From contig JBBSBE010000091.1 of NCBI GenBank assembly GCA_038251625.1, positions 1 to 16,011 of the forward strand: 16,011 nt of DNA. Direction: 5' to 3'. Both the position numbers and the translations under genes were made by a program. The stretch's first letter is position 1, and every line of letters starts with the position of its first letter. This stretch comes from JBBQXK01 sp038251625. Its GTDB lineage: Bacteria; Pseudomonadota; Alphaproteobacteria; Rhodobacterales; Rhodobacteraceae. Below the pieces are notes generated by a model. It was not told the DNA's origin and made no database searches. It worked only from the letters and a program-made list of their open reading frames with translations. Positions 1 to 6,857 of this stretch are shown here, piece by piece.

Positions 1-872
1 ACGGCCACGGGCGTCTCGTCGACCCGAAGGGTCAGCCCGCCCTGCGCGACGGCCACGCGGCTGATCCGCACCTCCGCCCCCATCACGATGGTGCCCGACC
101 GCTGATCCACCACCACCCGCGCGCGGGTCTGCGGCTCAACCGTCAGATTCTCGATCCGCCCCAGCACGTGCGCGGGCGAGGGCATGCGCGCTGCCGGAAT
201 ATCCAGCGCCACGGTGCCCGCATCCTGCATGACAGCGACCGTCCGCCCGAATTCGCGGTTGATCGCGCGCTCGATCAGCGCCGCCGTGGTGAAATCGGGC
301 GCACGCAGCGCCAGCCGCAGCGCGGTCAGCCCGGCGAAATCGAAATCGACCTCACGTTCCACCCGCGCCCCGGCGGGGATCGTGCCGGCGGTGGGCACGC
401 CCTGAACCACGCGCGCCGCCACGCCTTCCGCAGACACGCCCCCGGCGATCACCGTTCCCTGCGAGACGGCATAGATCTGCCCATCCGCGCCGTTCAACGG
501 CGTCATGATCAGCGTGCCGCCGAGCAGGCTTTTCGCGTCGCCAATCGCCGCCACATTCACGTCGATCCGGGCCCCCGCCCGCGCGAACGGCGGCAGTGTG
601 GCGGTCACAAAGACCGCCGCCACGTTCTTTGGCCGAAACGCCTCGCCCGTCACGTTGACGCCCAGACGTTCCAAGAGATTGGCCAGCATTTCCTCGGTGA
701 AAGGTGCATTGCGCAGCCCGTCGCCGGTGCCGTTCAGACCGACCACCAGACCATAGCCCAGAAGATCGTTGCCCCGGACGCCGTCGAATTCGACCAGATC
801 CTTGATCCGCACCGGACCCGCGGTGGCGGCCTGCGCGAGCAAGAGAACGGCAACGGCAAGCATCCGGATCAT
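1..872 (-). CDS. flgI: Flagellar P-ring protein FlgI (C-terminus beyond window)
   Basis: FlgI polymerises in the periplasm into the P-ring, the peptidoglycan-level bushing around the flagellar rod. The visible 290 residues begin with a Sec signal peptide (hydrophobic residues about 5-13, likely cleavage after A18). The typical FlgI opening follows: VRIKDLVEFDGVRGNDLLGY, then GLVVGLNGTGD, then RPKNVAAVFVTATLPPFARA. The frame is open to base 1. FlgI is usually about 370 residues, so roughly 75-80 C-terminal residues lie outside the window. The start codon ATG at 870-872 overlaps the TGA of flgL (869-871) as ATGA, which fixes the start and implies translational coupling. It is the last visible gene of the flgE-flgK-flgL-flgI series. 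Confidence 0.96.
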   Translation of the reverse strand, partial: MIRMLAVAVLLLAQAATAGPVRIKDLVEFDGVRGNDLLGYGLVVGLNGTGDGLRNAPFTEEMLANLLERLGVNVTGEAFRPKNVAAVFVTATLPPFARAGARIDVNVAAIGDAKSLLGGTLIMTPLNGADGQIYAVSQGTVIAGGVSAEGVAARVVQGVPTAGTIPAGARVEREVDFDFAGLTALRLALRAPDFTTAALIERAINREFGRTVAVMQDAGTVALDIPAARMPSPAHVLGRIENLTVEPQTRARVVVDQRSGTIVMGAEVRISRVAVAQGGLTLRVDETPVA

Positions 873-1873
873 CTGAGGAAATCCACCAGGCTGAGGCGCG
901 CGAGGCGCGCGGTGACGGCATAATGCGTTTCAAGCTGTGTCTGCGTCGCCTCAAGCCGTGTCGCAGCCTCGTAGTCGTCAACGCCGATCAGATCGCTCCG
1001 CGCAATCTGCAGCGCCGTTGCTTCGGCGGAAAGGCGGGTGCGTGCGGTGTCGATGGCGGCTTCGGTCGTGCCGAGGCGCCCCTGCAGCGCCGCGCGGTCG
1101 GACGCGTCGCCCGCCAGCCGTTCGGCAGACCGGCGTGCAAGTGCCAGTCGTTCACCCGGCGCGGTGGGCCCGCCGCCACCCGACAGCACGGCCGCCAGCG
1201 CCATCGCTTCCAGCGTGGCCTTGATCGCGGGATCGTCGGCTGTCAGCGACACCCGCGTGCCTTCGCTGCCATCGGGGTTTCCGTCCGTGATGGGCGCACC
1301 GCCGCGATAGGCCGCCTGGGCGTACCCATCGGGCCGCGCGAACCAATCCGCGACCGCAGCCTCGGCGTCTGCGGCGGTGGCGGCCCCTGCCACCGCCACC
1401 TTCAGCGCATCCAGAATCTCCTGCCCCGGGGCCAATGCGGCGCCTTGCGTCTCGACACCGGCAAAAAGTGTCCGGTCGCCCGCGCGTGCGCCAAGCGCAG
1501 AGATCGCGCCGCGAAACCGTTCGGCGGCATCATCGGCCGCAGCCGCCGTCAGCGACGGCCCGCTGCCCGCTATGGCCTGCAAAAGCGATCTTTGCAGGTC
1601 CGAGGCGGTCGTGTCGATCACACCCAGCGCCGCCTGTTGCGCCTCGGCGCGCACACCGGCCAGCGCCGCGATACGCTCCTGCGCCGCGATCCGCGCGAGC
1701 GAGGCCTCGATCGCCGCCAGCGGCGCGAGGTTGCCGCCAAGATGCGCCGCGGTATCCGCGACCCGCCCGGTAGCGACCTCGTTGCCCGCGGTCTGTGCGG
1801 CCCGTTTCAGCGCCGTCGTCTCGTTGCGCAGGACGTAGCGATAGGCAAGGTCACCGATGCTGGTGATTGTCAT
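869..1873 (-). CDS. flgL: Flagellar hook-filament junction protein FlgL (HAP3)
   Basis: FlgL is the flagellin-like adaptor between the FlgK layer and the filament, exported by the flagellar type III system. The 334-residue product has the flagellin-type N-terminal helix (MTITSIGDLAYRYVLRNETT, then a segment with NEVATGRVADTAAHLGG). It has a long alanine-rich coiled-coil body and a flagellin-like C-terminal helix (residues about 265-334, containing ATRLEATQTQLETHYAVTARL). It has no signal peptide, as expected for this export route. It starts 3 bp after the flgK stop and overlaps flgI by 4 bp, so it sits inside the flagellar operon. The assignment rests on the flagellin-like ends plus position directly after flgK; length is normal for alphaproteobacterial FlgL. 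Confidence 0.93.
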   Translation of the reverse strand: MTITSIGDLAYRYVLRNETTALKRAAQTAGNEVATGRVADTAAHLGGNLAPLAAIEASLARIAAQERIAALAGVRAEAQQAALGVIDTTASDLQRSLLQAIAGSGPSLTAAAADDAAERFRGAISALGARAGDRTLFAGVETQGAALAPGQEILDALKVAVAGAATAADAEAAVADWFARPDGYAQAAYRGGAPITDGNPDGSEGTRVSLTADDPAIKATLEAMALAAVLSGGGGPTAPGERLALARRSAERLAGDASDRAALQGRLGTTEAAIDTARTRLSAEATALQIARSDLIGVDDYEAATRLEATQTQLETHYAVTARLARLSLVDFLR

Positions 1874-1876
1874 GTC

Positions 1877-3304
1877 TCAGATCCCCATCAGAACTTGCAG
1901 CATTTCGTCCACCGCCGTCAGCACCTTGGCATTCGCGGCATAGGCCCTTTCGACGGCCAGCAGGTCCTGCAACTCGCGGTCCGTATCGACACCGATCGAC
2001 AGCTCCTGCGTGCGCAAGGCGTCGGCGCGGGCCGAGGTGTAGCTGACCTCGCGATCTGCCGCGACGCGGGCAGAGGCGGTGGCCGAAACCGTATCGCTGG
2101 CGATCCCGGTCAGATCGCGCAAGGAGCCGCTGGCGGTGGCGGGAAGACTGGCCGACAGTGCGGCCTGCAGGTCGCGCAGAAGGCGCGTCTCCCCCGGCGG
2201 TCCAGGGGTCGCGGCGCCGAAACCATCCCGCAACCGCGAGGCAGCGCCGCCTTGCGACGGATCAAGCGCCGCATTCAGCGACAGCCGGCCTGCAAGCCCG
2301 GTGCCCTGCTGGGCACGTGTGCCATTCTCTGCGAAAAGCCCGGGCTCTGTCGTGGCGGTGCCGGGGTCGCGCAGTCGTTCTGCCAGATCGAATGCCAGCG
2401 CATCGACCCGGGTCTGTACGTCGGGTGCCATCTGGTCCCGGATGGCGAAATTCGCAGCCAGCGTTCCCTGCCCAAGCTGCCCGTCCGGCCCCGTCGCCAC
2501 GGCCCGACCGTTCATCGTCAGCCCCGACAGCGCGCCGCCAACCGCCATCTCCGGGAGGATGAGCGTGGTGGGCGTGAAGGCAAAGCTCGCCTTCGTCTGC
2601 CCTTCGAGCAGCGCAAGGCCCGACGGCGTGTAAAGCGCGATCTGGCCCTGAGCGCGCGCACTTTCTCGCAAGGGAATGATCGAGGCGATGGAATCCACCG
2701 CCTGCGTGCGCTGATCCATCAGCGCAGATGCGTCCCGGCCGGTCGCGGTTGCCTTCAGGATCAGGGTGTTGAGTTCCGATACGCGGGCAAGGCCCGTGTT
2801 CAGCGTCTTCACGTCGGCGGCGATGCGGGCATCGGCCGTCTGCCGTTCGGTCTGGATTGCATCCGTGATCGTGGCCAGCCCCGTGGCCAGGGCCTTCGCG
2901 GTCCGCACAACCTCATGAAGGCCCGTCTCCGAGGTCGGATCACCCGCCGCCGCAACCAGCGCCACTTCAACATCCGACAGCCGCGTGGTCAGGGCCCCTT
3001 CCGCGCCGGGCGTGCCCATCGCGGCCTCGATCCGGCCAAGGAAATCGGCCTCGGTCCTCCGCGCATCGGCGGCAGCCCCGGCGATGCGGCGGTCGCCGGT
3101 CAGGATCGGGTCGGTGTCGCGGGTCACACCCACCACCTGCACACCCTGGCCGGTGGCGCCCAGGCTGCGCGCGGCCACCTCGACCCCCCGCCGGGCATAG
3201 CCTTCGGTCATCGCATTGGCGACGTTCGACGACACGGCCTCTGCCTTGCGCGAGGCGGCCTGAAGCCCCGAAAGGGCGCTGGAAAGTGATGCGTTGAGGG
3301 TCAT
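1877..3304 (-). CDS. flgK: Flagellar hook-associated protein FlgK (HAP1)
   Basis: FlgK forms the first junction layer on the distal end of the hook. The 475-residue protein has the rod/hook-family N-terminal motif (SLSSALSGLQAASRKAEAVS then SNVANAMTEGYARR) at residues about 6-40. The C-terminal helix of the axial family is also present (LLAVERAYAANAKVLTAVDE, then MLQVLMGI), with the variable D1-D3 region between. Length is at the short end of the usual FlgK range. The ATG at 3302-3304 follows the flgE stop by 12 bp. Only a poor Shine-Dalgarno-like stretch precedes it, so translation may depend on ribosomes arriving from flgE. Confidence 0.95.
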   Translation of the reverse strand: MTLNASLSSALSGLQAASRKAEAVSSNVANAMTEGYARRGVEVAARSLGATGQGVQVVGVTRDTDPILTGDRRIAGAAADARRTEADFLGRIEAAMGTPGAEGALTTRLSDVEVALVAAAGDPTSETGLHEVVRTAKALATGLATITDAIQTERQTADARIAADVKTLNTGLARVSELNTLILKATATGRDASALMDQRTQAVDSIASIIPLRESARAQGQIALYTPSGLALLEGQTKASFAFTPTTLILPEMAVGGALSGLTMNGRAVATGPDGQLGQGTLAANFAIRDQMAPDVQTRVDALAFDLAERLRDPGTATTEPGLFAENGTRAQQGTGLAGRLSLNAALDPSQGGAASRLRDGFGAATPGPPGETRLLRDLQAALSASLPATASGSLRDLTGIASDTVSATASARVAADREVSYTSARADALRTQELSIGVDTDRELQDLLAVERAYAANAKVLTAVDEMLQVLMGI

Positions 3305-3316
3305 TGCGGATCAGCC

Positions 3317-4621
3317 CTAGCGTTTGATGTTCGTGGTTTCCTGCAGCATCTCGTCCACCGTCTGGATCACCTTGGCGTTGGACGAATAGGCGCGCTGGGT
3401 CTGGATCAGCTGGGTCAGTTCGGCCGCCACATCGGTTGCCGATTCCTCGCGGCTGAAGCCCACCGTCGTGCCCGTCGGTCCTTCGCCCGCGTTCCACAGG
3501 TAGAACGGCCCCGAACCTTTGGAGACCGCATAAGTCTGGTTGGATAGCGACGTCAGGCCATTGGGATTGGGCACATCGACCGTCGGGATCTGATAGATGC
3601 GCTTGGTAAAGCCCTGGTCGTAGATCGCGTAGAGATTGCCCTGGCTGTCGATCTCCACGTTCGACAGCGTGGCGACGGACGATCCGTTGCGGCTGATCCC
3701 TGTGGGCGCAAAGGTGTTGGCCAACTGGGTAAGCCTGCTGCCGCCGCCCGCCGTACCGATATCCAGAGAGACCGTCCCCGATCCCAGTGGCATGGCGATA
3801 GTGCCCGTCGCAGGATCATAGGCCCCGCCGGAAACCGTGGTGACCGAGGCCAGCGTTCCGCCATTTGCCTGGCTCGCGTCGAACGTCAGAACGTATGCAC
3901 CCACCGCCGCGCCAGATGCGTTGTCGGTGATCTGCATCGTCCAGCGGTTCGTGGGACCTGCGGGATCCACATCGGGGGTAAAGGTGATGTCCACCGTTTC
4001 CGACGTGCCAAGATTGCCAAAGTATTCGGCCGTCAGCGTGTAGGGATCGCCGGAGCCCGTCGGGGCCGTCGCCGTTGCGGGCAGGTTCACCCCCAGCGAC
4101 ATGCGCGTGGTCGGGTTCGCGACGAATTCGTTCGAATTGATCTGCACCGGGGCAAGCCCGACCATCGAATCCCGCGGATAGGTTGGCATCGTTCCGTCTT
4201 TGTTGGCGGGCCAGCCCATCAGCACCTCGCCCGTGGCAGAGCGCAGGATGCCGTTCTCGTCCGGCCGGAACGACCCCGTGGTGGCAAGTGCGATCGGATA
4301 GGGACCGGTGGCCGAGGCGTTGACCGCGCCGATCGTGCTGACGGGCATGAACCCGCGCCCGTCGATGGCGATATCGGTGGGATTGGTGCTGGCGATCAGC
4401 GGTCCACGTTCATTGATCAGCCGCATCGTCGTCGTCCGCACGCCGCCGGCCGAATAGGTCGCCGTCGATCCGCCGTTGATGACCATCGAATGAAAATCGG
4501 CATCCGCGCGCTTGTAGCCATGCGTGGCCGAGTTCGCGATGTTGTCGGAAATCGTGGAAAGCCGGGTGGCATTGGCATTCAGCCCCGCCACCCCCGCGTT
4601 CAGCGCCGAGGAAATCGTCAT
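3317..4621 (-). CDS. flgE: Flagellar hook protein FlgE
   Basis: FlgE is the subunit of the curved hook, exported through the flagellar type III apparatus. The 434-residue protein begins with the axial-family motif TISSALNAGVAGLNANATRL and SDNIANSATHGYKR. It ends with the matching helix QTQRAYSSNAKVIQTVDEML. The middle is a Gly/Thr/Ser-rich beta domain typical of hooks. The frame stays open to an in-frame GTG at 4630. The ATG at 4621 is preferred because AAAGG lies about 8 nt ahead of it and because family members start with this TIS motif. It is the first gene of the tightly packed flgE-flgK-flgL-flgI run. The 97 bp upstream carries a CtrA-like site, so this is a probable operon start. Confidence 0.95.
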   Translation of the reverse strand: MTISSALNAGVAGLNANATRLSTISDNIANSATHGYKRADADFHSMVINGGSTATYSAGGVRTTTMRLINERGPLIASTNPTDIAIDGRGFMPVSTIGAVNASATGPYPIALATTGSFRPDENGILRSATGEVLMGWPANKDGTMPTYPRDSMVGLAPVQINSNEFVANPTTRMSLGVNLPATATAPTGSGDPYTLTAEYFGNLGTSETVDITFTPDVDPAGPTNRWTMQITDNASGAAVGAYVLTFDASQANGGTLASVTTVSGGAYDPATGTIAMPLGSGTVSLDIGTAGGGSRLTQLANTFAPTGISRNGSSVATLSNVEIDSQGNLYAIYDQGFTKRIYQIPTVDVPNPNGLTSLSNQTYAVSKGSGPFYLWNAGEGPTGTTVGFSREESATDVAAELTQLIQTQRAYSSNAKVIQTVDEMLQETTNIKR

Positions 4622-4680
4622 CCAGTACACCTTTCTGCTGCCCAGACCCGCAGGTCAGGCATCACCCTGCGCGCGGCGGC

Positions 4681-4695
4681 TTAAAAAGGCGCTAA
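4681..4695. promoter_or_regulatory. CtrA-like binding site upstream of flgE
   Basis: The plus strand reads TTAA-AAAGGCG-CTAA. This matches seven of the eight defined positions of the CtrA consensus TTAA-N7-TTAA. It lies 60 bp upstream of the flgE ATG, in the AT-rich part of the flgE-motB gap. CtrA is known to control flagellar genes in alphaproteobacteria including Rhodobacterales. That this copy is functional is inference from the motif and its place only. Confidence 0.4.
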
Positions 4696-4718
4696 TGGAT
4701 AAAACTTTCCGGAACTTC

Positions 4719-5558
4719 TCAGCGATCCGGGCGCAAAAGAATCACCTCGATCCGATTGTTGCGCGGCGCTGTCGGCAGGGCGGTCGCGGGGGTTCGGTCG
4801 GCATGTCCCGCCACGCGCTGGAACCGGGCGGCGCCAAGGCCTGCGTCCTGCAACAGCCCCCGCGCGGCCTGCGCGCGGTCGGATGACAGCGGCCAGACAG
4901 GGTTGTTCACAAGCGTGATCGGGTAGGATTTCACATGCCCGCTGATGGCCAGCGCATTCGTGGTCACCCCAAGAACCTCGCCCAGAAGCGTGGCAAGGGT
5001 GCGCATCGCGGCGGCAGGCGCTGCGGTATCGCCGTCAAAGAGCGGCGCATCGGGCAGGTCGAAAAGTTCGATCACCAGCCCTTCATCGGTGACCCGCGTG
5101 ACGACATGGCGCAACGCGCGCGTCATCGTCATGCTCTCACCGCCCCGGGCCACCAGTTCCGCCTTCAAACGCGCCAGATCGGCCAGTCCGAGGTTGCGCA
5201 TGTCGCTGTTGGTGCGGTCGCCGCCCTGCGACAACTGCTGGACGGACAGCGCTTCGTTGACTGCACCCAGCCCGTTCCGCGCCAGGGCCTGATCGGCAAA
5301 GACGGAATCGCCCCCGAAGGCACCATCGCCGCCGCCCGAGGTGCGATTGACCGGGATCGTCGGACTGAAGTAATCCGCCAGCCCCTTGCGCTGTTTTTCC
5401 GTCGTCGCGCCCAATAGCCACATCAGCATGAAAAAGGCCATCATGGCCGTCACAAAGTCAGCATAGGCAACCTTCCACGCCCCACCGTGGTGTCCGCCGC
5501 CAGCAATGATCTTTTTCCGCTTGATGATGACTGGCGCGGCATTTGGTTGCCTGGCCAT
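4719..5558 (-). CDS. motB: Flagellar motor stator protein MotB
   Basis: MotB is the peptidoglycan-anchored half of the proton-driven MotA/MotB stator. From the ATG at 5558 the product is 279 residues. A short basic cytoplasmic head (IIKRKK) leads into one membrane segment, residues about 30-50 (WKVAYADFVTAMMAFFMLMW). D34 in the ADF motif corresponds to the essential proton-carrying aspartate (D32 in E. coli). The C-terminal half is OmpA-like (ISGHVKSYP, LSSDRAQAARGLL, GHADRTPA, NRIEVILLR), the peptidoglycan-binding fold. The frame extends to a TTG at 5591, but the ATG gives the usual MotB length and start. No motA is adjacent, so the partner must lie elsewhere. It is separated from flgE by 97 bp and may be its own transcription unit. 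Confidence 0.94.
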   Translation of the reverse strand: MARQPNAAPVIIKRKKIIAGGGHHGGAWKVAYADFVTAMMAFFMLMWLLGATTEKQRKGLADYFSPTIPVNRTSGGGDGAFGGDSVFADQALARNGLGAVNEALSVQQLSQGGDRTNSDMRNLGLADLARLKAELVARGGESMTMTRALRHVVTRVTDEGLVIELFDLPDAPLFDGDTAAPAAAMRTLATLLGEVLGVTTNALAISGHVKSYPITLVNNPVWPLSSDRAQAARGLLQDAGLGAARFQRVAGHADRTPATALPTAPRNNRIEVILLRPDR

Positions 5559-5604
5559 CACACACCCGTTTCCGTCACCCAACTCCTGCAATACCCGTCC
5601 GACC

Positions 5605-5619
5605 TTACCGAAAGCCTAA
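5605..5619. promoter_or_regulatory. Weak CtrA-like site upstream of motB
   Basis: The plus strand reads TTAC-CGAAAGC-CTAA, six of eight defined positions of TTAA-N7-TTAA, centred about 54 bp upstream of the motB ATG. It is weaker than the flgE copy. It is listed because its spacing to the gene is similar and because it lies in the intergenic gap between motB and the preceding hairpin. Confidence 0.25.
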
Positions 5620-5635
5620 CGTCCGCAAGAAGGGT

Positions 5636-5668
5636 GGAGGCGGCCCCGGGGAAAGAAGGGCCGCCTCC
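5636..5668 (-). terminator. Hairpin terminator-like element after the unknown gene
   Basis: A perfect 11-bp inverted repeat, GGAGGCGGCCC at 5636-5646 and GGGCCGCCTCC at 5658-5668, encloses an 11-nt loop. Read on the minus strand it lies about 55 nt past the stop of the gene at 5724-6647. It is followed by a short pyrimidine-rich stretch (ACCCTTCTT), not a long U tract. It probably terminates or attenuates transcription ahead of motB. An imperfect intrinsic terminator is the likeliest reading. Confidence 0.5.
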
Positions 5669-5723
5669 GCGCGCCTGCACCCACGGGAGCGGGGGATGAC
5701 AGGCGGCATCCGCGTGCGGCGGG

Positions 5724-6647
5724 TCAGCGCCGGTCGCGCGATCCCGAAACAAGGCGCAGCCGCGTCTCGATGCCGATCAGCGCGTAATCCGCCTGGAAGG
5801 CCAGCGCGTCAGACCGCGTCAGCGCACAATCGATGGCTTCGGGCGCAGACGTGCAGGTGGCACCCGGCACGACGCGCGATTGCCCCGTGCGTGTCGTCAG
5901 AAAGTCGGCCAGTTCGCGGGGGCTCAGCCCCGGCGCGGCCGTCATCACCAGATCGAAGCGCTGGAAATCACGGTTCACGCACAACAGGCCCGCGCGTGGA
6001 AACCGCTCGATCAGATGCGCCGCCATCGTCCGGTCAATCCCGGCGGCCACCGCACCGGTCAGCGGGCAGGGGGCCAGCCCCAGCACCCGCAGATGCCGTG
6101 CAAGGGCGCTCACGCTGGTCTGGTCATCGGGCCGGTACCACGGCAACACGTCGTAGGCAGCCCCCTCGCTTTCCGACACCAGAATCTGCGCGCGTGACAG
6201 CGCGCGGTCGGTGCGCCATCCCGCAACCGCCTGCCACGTCAGATCGGTCACCACCAGACCGCCGGGCGCATGCAGCAGCGTCATGAAGGTCGCCTGCGGC
6301 CGGTCAAGCCGTTCGGACAGCCGTGCCGCAATCTCGCGCGCCGGGGCGCCCGCGGTGGGCTGGATGGCAAGGTCAAACACCGTCCTGCATTCGATCTTGT
6401 CGCCTGTCCCGACCGTTTCGCACCGCGCGGGCAGGCCCAGAAGGCGCAGCAACCGAACCAGCCGCCGCGCCGCGTCGGGGGCCAGAGCCTCGGCCAGCAC
6501 GGATGGCGCCCGCGACAGGCGCTGCGCAGCTTCTTTCGGCGTCAGCCCCAGATGGGCCGCCACCACATCGCGCCCCAGATCGACACAGCGTGGCGTCCCC
6601 GTCAGCACGACGCGATGGCTGCAGTGAATTCCGGCTCCCGGTATCAT
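5724..6647 (-). CDS. Unknown protein with L7/L12-CTD-like N-terminus and internal repeat
   Basis: I do not recognise this 307-residue protein as a named family. Residues about 12-76 follow the pattern of the ribosomal L7/L12 C-terminal domain: a strand RVVLTG, then LGLTPKEAAQRLSRAPSVL, then a helix and LGLPARCE. In L12 the corresponding run is GLGLKEAKDLVESAP. Residues 91-118 and 231-258 resemble each other (FDL, then P/G, then RE, then a helix ending in R), suggesting a duplicated alpha/beta unit. It has no signal peptide and no clear membrane segment, so it is probably cytosolic. The ATG at 6647 is chosen over a GTG at 6653 because AGGGG lies 8 nt upstream. It lies upstream of motB on the same strand, so a flagellar role is possible but unproven; a hairpin separates the two. 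Codon use matches its neighbours. Confidence 0.8.
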   Translation of the reverse strand: MIPGAGIHCSHRVVLTGTPRCVDLGRDVVAAHLGLTPKEAAQRLSRAPSVLAEALAPDAARRLVRLLRLLGLPARCETVGTGDKIECRTVFDLAIQPTAGAPAREIAARLSERLDRPQATFMTLLHAPGGLVVTDLTWQAVAGWRTDRALSRAQILVSESEGAAYDVLPWYRPDDQTSVSALARHLRVLGLAPCPLTGAVAAGIDRTMAAHLIERFPRAGLLCVNRDFQRFDLVMTAAPGLSPRELADFLTTRTGQSRVVPGATCTSAPEAIDCALTRSDALAFQADYALIGIETRLRLVSGSRDRR

Positions 6648-6690
6648 CGGCACTTCCCCTCTAACGTAACGTCAACTTGCAATAGATCTC

Positions 6691-6717
6691 AAAGTATGGC
6701 GAGTCCCGGGCTGTCAA
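6691..6717 (-). promoter_or_regulatory. Possible promoter for the unknown flagellar-block gene
   Basis: On the minus strand a perfect TTGACA (6717-6712) is followed after 15 nt by TACTTT (6696-6691), a weak -10 match. The predicted start near 6684 would give a leader of about 37 nt before the ATG at 6647. The short spacer and poor -10 keep this tentative. Confidence 0.25.
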
Positions 6718-6813
6718 AGCGCCGTCAATTGCGATGCCAAAAGGCGTAAATACGGGCCTGAACGTTGCAAAAGCGGGCCGATCGGCAGGCTGCGGGGGCC
6801 GTTGGTGGAAAGA

Positions 6814-6843
6814 CAGCACCCTTGCGGCCCGCAACCGGTGCTG
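6814..6843. promoter_or_regulatory. 30-bp interrupted palindrome before the DapA-like gene
   Basis: Outer arms CAGCACC (6814-6820) and GGTGCTG (6837-6843) flank an inner palindrome TTGCGG-C-CCGCAA (6822-6834), with only 1-2 unpaired bases between. The whole element ends 14 nt before the ATG at 6858. It could be an operator or a leader hairpin able to hinder translation initiation. The upstream extension of the same reading frame to a TTG at 6765 would instead make it coding. Confidence 0.4.
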
Positions 6844-6857
6844 CTTCTCTCGTCGGC

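Noticed and set aside
923..3289. A very long plus-strand open frame (about 788 codons) opposite flgL and flgK
   Set aside because: Its product is Arg/Gly/Gln-rich with no domain pattern. It is the mirror of GC-rich codon bias in the well-recognised flagellar genes on the other strand.
4622..4630. GTG at 4630 as the flgE start
   Set aside because: It adds three residues before the conserved TIS motif, and the AAAGG sequence would be too close to it. The ATG at 4621 has proper spacing.
6661..6675. CTAA-CGTAACG-TCAA as a third CtrA site before the unknown flagellar-block gene
   Set aside because: It matches only six of eight positions and lies 14-28 bp from the start codon, inside the predicted leader, where an activator site is unlikely.
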